From Echinicola soli (GTDB lineage Bacteria > Bacteroidota > Bacteroidia > Cytophagales > Cyclobacteriaceae), in the NCBI RefSeq assembly GCF_006575665.1, contig NZ_CP041253.1, forward strand, positions 3,881,001 through 3,945,000: a DNA stretch of 64,000 nt, read 5' to 3'. The notes beneath the pieces are model-generated. The model saw only the letters and a list, made by a program, of their open reading frames with translations. It had not been told where the DNA came from and did no database searches. Below are positions 17,357 to 25,102 of the stretch, in pieces. A program made the translations under genes and the position numbers. Each line of letters begins with the position of its first letter. Position 1 is the stretch's first letter.

Positions 17357-19033
17357 TTAGAATTTAAAATCAGGTGCTTTTTTGGCCGTGAGCGAAAAAT
17401 CTCCCATGTCTCTGATACTGATGGATCCATTAAAATCATCTCCATCGACTTTCCCCTTGGTATGGACGGTGAGCTTTTGTCCCTGAACTTCGATAGAAAA
17501 AGTAAAACTCAGTGTTTTGCCGTCATAACTGATGTTTTCCAAAGGCCTCGTTAGTGTACCGCCACCATTGGGATCGTCCACATCAATTTCCCCAGAAAGA
17601 TTACCTGATTTTTCGGTAAACCTGATTTCTCCAGTGGAAGTACCTCCAGGAGTTTCAGAGGTGTAATTCCACTCGCCAGTCACATCGGATGTATTTCCTT
17701 CTGTTTTTTTGGTTTTGGAAATATCGTATTCATATAGATATCCATCAGCCATTACGTAGTTGATCTTGCTGTCTTCTGCAAAAAGGCTATCTGTTGCCAA
17801 AACTAAGTTGGCCGATTTTCCTTCCTCAATCGTACCGGCATACTTGCTGATGCCCAAGATGGATGCAGGATTTGTGGTCAAGGCCGCCAAGGCGCCTTCT
17901 TCCGTCAGGCCATTTGCTATCATCAACCGCAGGTTTTTTAATGCATCGTCTTTTTTAACCTGATTGGTGGAGAAACCAAATTTCACCCCTGCTTTTTCAA
18001 AGTTACCCGCATGGGACAAAGCCTCCTCATAAGCTTCAACTACACGTTTATGGGCAGTTTTGGACTCTTCTGTGGCATCTTCCATATCCGCCTTTTGGGC
18101 TTTATCATCTGGCAGCTTGAGTGAAAGCACCACGGATGCATTGGCGGCCAATAGTTCTTCGGCCAAATTGCTTCCTTCTTCCATGTCCATCAGCACTAGG
18201 TCAAAGCCCAATTCTTTTTTCAATTTTAATACCCGACGGATTTCAAGTTCCTCATTGGCTTCAAAAACCACCGGAATTTGCTTGTTGATCACTGGATAGA
18301 ATGCTTCCAGGCTTTTATTTTTTTCGGGCCTGCTTATTCCATTGGAATTGTTGGCAAACATTTGGGCATGCTGGTTTTTAAGTTCAGCATTTTTGTACAG
18401 TTCCCTGTATTTTGCCATGAGTCCCAGGGTAGTTCCGGGATAAACGCCACGGGCAGTTTCAAATTGACCAAATAGACCCGTGGCCGCTTTGAGGATATTG
18501 GTGGATTCAGCATTACCGTATACGACCAATGCTGTTTTTCCTGGGAGCATTTCACCTTTTGGAAGAAGTTGGGCGATGGTGAAACCCGTCTTTCTCCATT
18601 CTGTGATACTGCCATTAGCGGTATCCCAATAGTCCAAGACAGTACGCTCAGGAGTGATCCCGGCCACATCATTGGGAGGATTGGATGGATCAAAATTTTC
18701 AGGTTTTTGGGCTTCTTCTGGCTTTTGGACACCCGCTTCACCTCCCATGTCAATAAATCCAGCATATACAAATAAAGAGTCCCCGGGGATGACTTTTGCT
18801 TCCACGGGAACAGCTGCATTTTCGCCAATTTCGGTGATCAGCCCATCTTTGATCACGATTGTAGTGGCCGAAAGCCATTTTCCGGGTTGGGTAATTACTG
18901 TGGCATTAGTGATGGCGTAGGTGCCCGTCACTCTTTTTTGCCCTGTCTGGTCACTCTGGCCAAAAACCGTCGACGTGTCCATCAAACAAATCAATACCAC
19001 CAAAAACAATACAGTGGTTAATCTTTTAATCAT
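17357..19033 (-). CDS. Secreted amidohydrolase-family protein with extra C-terminal domain, HxH absent
   Basis: The product (about 558 residues) has a signal peptide (VLFLVVLICLMDTSTVFG). Amidohydrolase landmarks include NATVITQPGKWLSATTIVIK at the start and YAGTIEEGKSANLVLATDSL near residue 425. The expected HxH position reads YAGFIDMGGEAGV, so the metal ligands are missing. About 100 residues after the enzyme fold (from TGEWNYTSETP to the end) form a beta-rich domain with alternating polar and hydrophobic strands, absent from the two neighbours. It is the first gene of the paralogous run. Its stop is only a few bases from the next start. Confidence 0.85.
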   Translation of the reverse strand: MIKRLTTVLFLVVLICLMDTSTVFGQSDQTGQKRVTGTYAITNATVITQPGKWLSATTIVIKDGLITEIGENAAVPVEAKVIPGDSLFVYAGFIDMGGEAGVQKPEEAQKPENFDPSNPPNDVAGITPERTVLDYWDTANGSITEWRKTGFTIAQLLPKGEMLPGKTALVVYGNAESTNILKAATGLFGQFETARGVYPGTTLGLMAKYRELYKNAELKNQHAQMFANNSNGISRPEKNKSLEAFYPVINKQIPVVFEANEELEIRRVLKLKKELGFDLVLMDMEEGSNLAEELLAANASVVLSLKLPDDKAQKADMEDATEESKTAHKRVVEAYEEALSHAGNFEKAGVKFGFSTNQVKKDDALKNLRLMIANGLTEEGALAALTTNPASILGISKYAGTIEEGKSANLVLATDSLFAEDSKINYVMADGYLYEYDISKTKKTEGNTSDVTGEWNYTSETPGGTSTGEIRFTEKSGNLSGEIDVDDPNGGGTLTRPLENISYDGKTLSFTFSIEVQGQKLTVHTKGKVDGDDFNGSISIRDMGDFSLTAKKAPDFKF

Positions 19034-19319
19034 ACACATTTGGGATATATTAGTTCCAATAAAATATTACAAGACGTTAAACTAACAAAAGATTCAAAAA
19101 ACTGAATGGTTTATTTTTTAAAAGGTTATATAATGTGACCTAATGCTAATTTTGTTTTGAAGTATAAAATTCGAAAAACATTTTATATAATTCTATTTAC
19201 AATAAATTATATATAAAAATATTTCGTTCTTAATTTTGGTCATATCAATAGTATTTTAGGTTAGAATTGTACCAAAAAGTGCATACTTTTAGGAAAAGTA
19301 AGACGTATTATACCCCAAC

Positions 19320-19679
19320 ATGAAGGATATTTTAGTAATAGAAGACGACCAACTCATATTAAAAATGGTTGAATTTCGACTAAAGAAAGAAGGATACAAA
19401 GTAGTAATAGCAGAAGATGGTAACAAAGGAATAGAAGCACTGGATGATTTACAGCCTGATTTGATCATAACGGATATTATGGTTCCTTATAAAAGCGGGA
19501 TAGAGATCATCGAATATGCAAAAGTCAAATACCCTAAATGCCCCATCATTGTCCTCAGTGCATTAGGGGATGAAGAAGGGACCGTTATGGAGGCTTTTAA
19601 TATGGGCGTATCTGATTTTGTGCCAAAGCCTTTTAATCCAAATGAACTCGCCATCAGGGTAAAAAGGTTATTTAATTAA
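19320..19679 (+). CDS. CheY-type single-domain response regulator
   Basis: The 119-residue protein is a complete receiver domain. It has the acidic pair in VIEDDQ (residues 8-10), phospho-acceptor D52 in IITDIMVP, a serine in VLSALGDEE and the lysine in VPKPFNPNE. It has no output domain, so it must act through protein contacts. It sits 23 bases before a four-gene exopolysaccharide-like operon on the same strand and may switch that machinery on or off. No cognate kinase lies next to it. Confidence 0.9.
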   Translation: MKDILVIEDDQLILKMVEFRLKKEGYKVVIAEDGNKGIEALDDLQPDLIITDIMVPYKSGIEIIEYAKVKYPKCPIIVLSALGDEEGTVMEAFNMGVSDFVPKPFNPNELAIRVKRLFN

Positions 19680-19702
19680 TTGTCTATAGTTTAAGGTTTA
19701 TC

Positions 19703-21238
19703 TTGCTGAAAATAAAGATACTTACACTGTTTTTAATTGCCTTTATAGGAAAGGCCACCATAGCTGCTGGGCAAAAGCAGATGGATTCACTAGCTACCGT
19801 TTCCTTTTTGAAAGAGATTGGCGAAGTGGAACTGATGAGTTATAGGTTAAGTTTTAGTCCTGACGGACGAAAGCCAAAGGAATTTTCCAGCAAATTCGAA
19901 GATTTTAATGCTGTTCTATCTTTTAAAGATTCCGTCGAATCTGCCGGGCTATCCCCACAGCAACTTCACTATTACATCTCTGACGAGGAGAAGGATTTTG
20001 AAAATGTGATGAGTTATATTGATATTATACAAGATAATGACCTATACATTGCCGATCAGGATCCCGGTTTATCCAATGGTACAGACCAACTCCTTATAGC
20101 TGCAAATCAGCTTGGTTTTAAGCCTTTCTATCGGTTTAGGAGTAGGATACTAAGTGATATTAAGTTTGTTATTCTCATTGGAATCCTGTTGCTGTTTGTC
20201 ATTACATTTTTATTGTTGCTCTTCTTTATTTTCGTAGTCAAGGCACGGAACGCACGGCGTGAACGACTGACCAAACAGTATGTGGATATCTGCAGAGAGC
20301 CTCTTTCTGCTTTTCTGTTTACATATAGTGTAGACGAAGTAAATGAACTTAGTTTTGATGAAGTAGTGGGACTTTTTGATACAAAGGAATTTAAATCTAC
20401 CGCATTTAAAAATACCCTGATAAATGAAATCATCAATCTAAACAAAAACCTTAAAGGAGACTTTAAAGATAAATTAAGGATTATTTATACTAAGCTAAAG
20501 CTGGACAATTACTCCATAAAGAAGTTAAAAAGCAGGAATTGGGAAATGCAGGCTACCGGCACGATGGAGGTCTATGAAATGAATATTGGAAAGGCGGCAC
20601 TGCATCTGGAAAAACTATTGCATTCAAAAAATTTCGTAGTAAGATCCAACGCTGTGAGGGCTTATTTGCACCTTTCGGCAAATAAGGATCTGAGCTTCTT
20701 GGGCAAACAAACCTATCCGCTTTCCAGATGGCAACAAATGTGGCTGTATCGGGTGGTCAGAAATACCTCGTCCATGGGAAAAGTGGACTTGGTAAGGCTC
20801 ATAAAATCTGAGAATGAAAGTATTCGGATTTTTGGTGTGAAACTAGTGAGGCTTTTAGGGAGGATGGAGATCATCGAGCAGTTATCCGAAATGTTTTCAG
20901 CCGCTACACTTGAAGAAAAGTATGAAATACTTAAAACGTTTAAATCGCTCGCAGCACATACCACAATAGAGTTAGTGCATGGAAGTTTTCAGAGTGATGA
21001 CTTAAAACTGGCCAAGCTTTCAGCAGAACTCATGGGAGTGATCGGCAATGAGATCTCTGTGGCATTGATCATGGAAAAGTTAAAAAGCGAGCAACCTTTT
21101 GCTTTGGAAAAAAGCATGTTGACAAGTTTATCCTACCTGGATCCCGAAATGATGAATTGGGCCGTCAGCCATTTTAAGCGACCCCAAATGGAAGCGATAC
21201 AGTTACACATAAAAGATACATTACTGGAACATGTATAG
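19703..21238 (+). CDS. Membrane protein with cytoplasmic HEAT repeats
   Basis: The 511-residue protein starts at TTG 19703. It has an N-terminal signal or anchor segment (ILTLFLIAFIGKATIAAG), a short periplasmic region to about residue 150, one strong transmembrane helix (153-179) and a basic stop-transfer sequence (KARNARRERL). From about residue 290 to 500 it has helical repeats with the HEAT pattern, such as FVVRSNAVRAYLHLS and SIRIFGVKLVRLLGRME. These repeats are protein-binding scaffolds. The gene overlaps the glycosyltransferase gene by 8 bases. It may link the response regulator to the synthase, which is inference. Confidence 0.75.
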   Translation: MLKIKILTLFLIAFIGKATIAAGQKQMDSLATVSFLKEIGEVELMSYRLSFSPDGRKPKEFSSKFEDFNAVLSFKDSVESAGLSPQQLHYYISDEEKDFENVMSYIDIIQDNDLYIADQDPGLSNGTDQLLIAANQLGFKPFYRFRSRILSDIKFVILIGILLLFVITFLLLLFFIFVVKARNARRERLTKQYVDICREPLSAFLFTYSVDEVNELSFDEVVGLFDTKEFKSTAFKNTLINEIINLNKNLKGDFKDKLRIIYTKLKLDNYSIKKLKSRNWEMQATGTMEVYEMNIGKAALHLEKLLHSKNFVVRSNAVRAYLHLSANKDLSFLGKQTYPLSRWQQMWLYRVVRNTSSMGKVDLVRLIKSENESIRIFGVKLVRLLGRMEIIEQLSEMFSAATLEEKYEILKTFKSLAAHTTIELVHGSFQSDDLKLAKLSAELMGVIGNEISVALIMEKLKSEQPFALEKSMLTSLSYLDPEMMNWAVSHFKRPQMEAIQLHIKDTLLEHV

Positions 21239-22658
21239 TCTATTATTTGATCTCTTGATAGATCTGTTTGGTATTTTCTTTCTGCTATACGGTTTTGCCG
21301 TGATCGTTATCTATATGACCATTACGGCATTGTCCGGACTGGAACTGCGTGAACAGTTTAAGAAAAACAAATTTGTAGATTATAAAGATGTCATTACTAC
21401 GCCTATGGCCCCGGGGGTTTCGATCTTGGCACCAGCCTATAACGAAGGAAAAAGCTTGGTCCAAAATGTCAGGAGTTTACTTTCACTGCATTTCAGTAAA
21501 TATGAAGTGATCATCATCAACGATGGGAGCAAGGACAATTCCATGGAAGTTTTAGTGGAAAACTTTGACTTGAGAAAGACGGATTATGCATTTGAGCAGA
21601 CCATCGATACCAATCGCGTAAGAGCCGTATATAAATCTACAAACCCTTCTTTCAGCAAGCTCATCGTGGTGGACAAGGAAAATGGAGGAAAAGCAGACGC
21701 GCTCAATGCAGGCATCAATGTTTCCAATCAAGAACTGATCGCCTGTATCGATGTGGACTGCATTCTAGCTCCGGATTCGATCATACGGATGTTACGTCCA
21801 TTTCTAGAAGAAACCCACAAGAAAGTCATCGCCGTAGGTGGGGGCATTGGTGTAGCCAATAATTGTGATATCAAAGATGGTACTGTGGTAAAATATCGGG
21901 TGCCGTCCACATTGTTGGGCAGGTTTCAGGTGATAGAATATTTTAGAAGTTTCCTTTTGGGAAGAATGGCATGGTCTCGCATAAATGGTCTGCTGCTTAT
22001 TTCAGGAGCCTTTGGTTTTTTTGACAAAGAATTGGTCAAGAAGGTGGGAGGTTACTTTCCCGCCACGGTAGGTGAGGATATGGAACTGGTAGTAAGGATG
22101 AGGCGATACATGGAGGAACAAAAAATTCCTTACAAGGTGTCTTTTGTATCGGATCCACTATGCTGGACGGAAGTGCCTGAATCCGAAGAGGTTCTGTCTA
22201 AGCAGCGTAACAGGTGGATGAGGGGCACGATAGAAACGCTTCAACTCCATCGGAAAATGCAGTTTAATTTGAAATATGGTTTTACAGGCATGGTGAGCTT
22301 TCCTTTTTGGACAATATTCGAAAAAAATGCGCCTATTATTGAATTTTTAGGGGTGATATATACCTTCATTCTTATCTTTTTGGGTGAGTTTAGTGCGGTT
22401 TATTTCATCAGTCTCTTTGTGCTGATTTATTTTTTTTCGGTAATGCTATCATCCTTCAGTATTCTTTTTGAAGAACTTTTCTTCAAAAAATATGGAAGGA
22501 AAGGAGATCTGAGAAAATTGATCATCACGGTCCTTAAGGAACCTTTCTTTGTACATCCAAAACTTATGCTTTGGTGCATGAAAGGACACTGGAACTTTAT
22601 TAAAGGCATTGGCGGATGGGGTGAAATGGTACGAACAGGTTTTAAAAACACAAAATGA
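21231..22658 (+). CDS. Processive family 2 glycosyltransferase (PgaC/IcaA-like synthase)
   Basis: The 475-residue membrane enzyme has an N-terminal hydrophobic segment (1-36), a GT2 catalytic domain and C-terminal membrane helices. The motifs of a processive synthase are visible: ILAPAYNEG, IINDGSKDN, the nucleotide-sugar DVD at 174-176, GED at 281-283 and QRNRW at 325-329. Relatives polymerise N-acetylglucosamine, glucose or hyaluronan and secrete the chain. The actual sugar here is not known. It overlaps the HEAT-repeat gene by 8 bases and the next gene's first possible ATG by 4 bases, so the genes form one translation-coupled unit. Confidence 0.9.
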   Translation: MYSLLFDLLIDLFGIFFLLYGFAVIVIYMTITALSGLELREQFKKNKFVDYKDVITTPMAPGVSILAPAYNEGKSLVQNVRSLLSLHFSKYEVIIINDGSKDNSMEVLVENFDLRKTDYAFEQTIDTNRVRAVYKSTNPSFSKLIVVDKENGGKADALNAGINVSNQELIACIDVDCILAPDSIIRMLRPFLEETHKKVIAVGGGIGVANNCDIKDGTVVKYRVPSTLLGRFQVIEYFRSFLLGRMAWSRINGLLLISGAFGFFDKELVKKVGGYFPATVGEDMELVVRMRRYMEEQKIPYKVSFVSDPLCWTEVPESEEVLSKQRNRWMRGTIETLQLHRKMQFNLKYGFTGMVSFPFWTIFEKNAPIIEFLGVIYTFILIFLGEFSAVYFISLFVLIYFFSVMLSSFSILFEELFFKKYGRKGDLRKLIITVLKEPFFVHPKLMLWCMKGHWNFIKGIGGWGEMVRTGFKNTK

Positions 22659-22675
22659 TCAACGCAACTAGGCAT

Positions 22676-23908
22676 ATGAAAAATAGTATTTTATTCTTTG
22701 TTTTTTTTATCGTTTTGTTTGCGCATCAGACAAGCGGACAGACCTCTTTTGATCCAGATAAGAATTTTCTTGAGGCGAGGGATTTAGCCCTCGATGGCAA
22801 AAGAGATGAGGCGATCGCACTAGGGCTGGAGATTGTGGAGAGATATCCGGGATACAGCGATGTCTGGATACTGCTTGGAAGGGTCAATGCCTGGGAGGGA
22901 AGATATGATTCCGCTTCTGTGTATTTCGAAAAGGCCATAGCGGTGAGTCCTGACTATGAAGATGCCTATAACGGTTATTTGGATAACCTCTTTTGGGGCG
23001 AACAGTATGATAAGGCCCAACAAGTACTGGATCGAGCAGAGGAACAATTTGGAAGTAATGCATCACCTGGCTTGACTTATCGAAAGTCCAGGTTACATTA
23101 TTATCGAGAGGAATACGAGGAAGCACTCGATATAGCAGAAAAGTTATACAAGAAAAAAGCAGATATCGATGGCTTATTGTCCTATATCAGTAATTTAAAA
23201 CGCCATACCAGAAACAGTGCCGTTGGGATGACTGTGGATTCTGACAGTTTCCAGGGGGAGATTTCCCCTTGGCAGACTTATTCACTGTATGCAAGGACAA
23301 GATTGGGATTTATGGGTAGTGTCATTGCCAGGGCCACACATTCCCACCGTTTTGATGCTTATGGTACGCAATATGAAATCGATGCTTATCCTAGCCTGGG
23401 AAAAAACTTCTATGCGTACATCAACGGTGGCTTTAGCAATGCTTCTTTCTTTCCAGATTATCGGTTCGGGACCTCCATCTATTGGAGTTTACCGAAGGCT
23501 TTTGAGTTTGACATCGGCTATAGGCATTTGAAATTTTCTGAAATCACGCATATCCTTACCGCTTCTGTAGGCAAATATACTGGTAACTGGTGGCTAAACT
23601 TAAGAGCGAACCACGTCCCTTCTAGCAATGGAGGCTCTATAAGTGGAAATATCCAGGCGAGGTACTACTTTAAGGGAGCAGAGGATTACCTGATGGTGCA
23701 GTTCAGTACTGGCGTGAGTCCTGATGAAGAGGATAGAGACCTTCAGTCCCAGCTGCTGGATTCCTATAGGGGAAGGCTGGGATATCAGCAACTATGGACA
23801 CCTAGGTGGATGGGATATGCTTTTCTAGGTTATTCGTATGATGAGCTTAGCCCAGGAAATTACCGTCCCAATCTTAACATTTCAATCGGTACAGAATTTA
23901 GATTTTAA
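22676..23908 (+). CDS. TPR plus YaiO-family outer-membrane beta-barrel protein
   Basis: The 410-residue product has a signal peptide (FFVFFIVLFAHQTSG). Tetratricopeptide repeats follow to about residue 185, for example DVWILLGRVNAWEGRYDSA and EYEEALDIAEKLYKKKADID. After them comes an aromatic-rich beta-barrel of the YaiO type ending in the outer-membrane C-terminal phenylalanine (GTEFRF). This TPR-plus-barrel plan matches export proteins such as PgaA. It is probably the outer-membrane exit for the polymer made by the neighbouring synthase. ATG 22655 is an alternative start with an ATGA overlap, but ATG 22676 places the signal peptide at the N-terminus. The stop overlaps the next start as TAATG. 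Confidence 0.88.
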   Translation: MKNSILFFVFFIVLFAHQTSGQTSFDPDKNFLEARDLALDGKRDEAIALGLEIVERYPGYSDVWILLGRVNAWEGRYDSASVYFEKAIAVSPDYEDAYNGYLDNLFWGEQYDKAQQVLDRAEEQFGSNASPGLTYRKSRLHYYREEYEEALDIAEKLYKKKADIDGLLSYISNLKRHTRNSAVGMTVDSDSFQGEISPWQTYSLYARTRLGFMGSVIARATHSHRFDAYGTQYEIDAYPSLGKNFYAYINGGFSNASFFPDYRFGTSIYWSLPKAFEFDIGYRHLKFSEITHILTASVGKYTGNWWLNLRANHVPSSNGGSISGNIQARYYFKGAEDYLMVQFSTGVSPDEEDRDLQSQLLDSYRGRLGYQQLWTPRWMGYAFLGYSYDELSPGNYRPNLNISIGTEFRF

Positions 23909-25086
23909 TGGCGGATCTTAAAGGCGCTTATCAGTTTAGCAAAAATAATCTACTGACTATTGTCAGGTCATTACTTGTTTTCTTGATCCCGTTGGTTGTT
24001 TTTCCTGGGATTACATATTTCATTTGGTATGTGCAGCCCAGTGTTAAAAAAAATGTATTGATAATCGATAAAACTGTGGCAGATGTCGAGAGGCAGGAAC
24101 ATCGATCTATTTTCTGGGTTTTAAAACACCTTAGGTATAAAAACTCTCATGGTGAGTATTATAACTATAAAGAAGACTACCTAGGGTATTTCCCTGATGA
24201 AGAAAGTAAAGAAAAGAGCCTGGATATCCTTTCATCTGCTCAAATTGATTCAATAAATAATGTAACTGACATAGTTTATATAGCTGATAATTACGGGGTT
24301 TACGAGTCTGATTTTTTAGATGTAGATAACAATATTTCACCAAAAATATACGGTGGCCTGACCCAGAAAGATCTTGATCTTTTAGTTTATTCCATAGCAT
24401 CAGGAAAGCTGGTATTTGCGGAATTTAACAGTATGGGTGCGCCTACCTCAAAATACCTCAGAAGTGAATTTGAAAACCTCTTTGACATAAAATGGTCAGG
24501 GTGGATCAGTCGGTATTTTGATGAAATGGATACTGTGATCAATGAAGAAATTCCTGAATGGCTGATCAGTAATTATAATAAACAGCACGATGAAGATTGG
24601 AATTTCCAAGGTGCGGGACAGATCTTCGTAAGTGAGTTTGGCCAGATTGAGGTATTTAAAGTGGGGGTTGACATCACTGTAAAAGTACCCAAGGTTATTT
24701 CACCACTGGCAAGCCAGAGCACATACGGACTTCCCAAGGAAGCCAACTATCCGTACTGGTTTGAAATTTTGCGTATCGATCGTTCTTATGAAGTGATTAG
24801 TTATTTTGACCTTGGGCCCACACAGAGAGGAGTAGAAAAGCTAAAGGCTCTTGGATTGCCCAGGTATTTTCCTGCATCCATCACTAGAAAAGTAGGAGAT
24901 GCCCGTATCTATTATTTTACAGGTGACTTTGCTGACAATCCCGTAAGCATGGAAACGGCCACATTCTATGGTGTACCCACGCTTTCAAAGCTAGCTAACG
25001 AAAAAGACGACTATTCAAATAGAACATCCTTTTTCTGGAATTATTACCTACCACTGATGACAAAAGCATTATCCAAGCAAAAGTGA
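23908..25086 (+). CDS. Unrecognised membrane-anchored periplasmic protein
   Basis: I do not recognise the family of this 392-residue protein. One transmembrane helix (about residues 18-42, LLVFLIPLVVFPGITYFIWYV) is followed by a large soluble domain that should face the periplasm. It begins with a Rossmann-like strand (NVLIIDKTVADVE) and later has DIVYIADNYGVYE and GKLVFAEFNSMGAP. These alternations resemble a GATase-1-like or deacetylase-like alpha/beta fold, but no catalytic set is evident. It ends the HEAT/GT2/YaiO operon, with its ATG overlapping the previous stop by one base. A role in modifying or guiding the exported polymer is plausible. The convergent gene starts its stop 17 bases downstream. 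Confidence 0.6.
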   Translation: MADLKGAYQFSKNNLLTIVRSLLVFLIPLVVFPGITYFIWYVQPSVKKNVLIIDKTVADVERQEHRSIFWVLKHLRYKNSHGEYYNYKEDYLGYFPDEESKEKSLDILSSAQIDSINNVTDIVYIADNYGVYESDFLDVDNNISPKIYGGLTQKDLDLLVYSIASGKLVFAEFNSMGAPTSKYLRSEFENLFDIKWSGWISRYFDEMDTVINEEIPEWLISNYNKQHDEDWNFQGAGQIFVSEFGQIEVFKVGVDITVKVPKVISPLASQSTYGLPKEANYPYWFEILRIDRSYEVISYFDLGPTQRGVEKLKALGLPRYFPASITRKVGDARIYYFTGDFADNPVSMETATFYGVPTLSKLANEKDDYSNRTSFFWNYYLPLMTKALSKQK

Positions 25087-25102
25087 TGATTCAAGGGCAT
25101 TC

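Noticed and set aside
18334..18828. Long alternative frame of 164 codons inside the amidohydrolase gene
   Set aside because: It lies on the same strand in another frame within a clearly coding gene and shows no family pattern.
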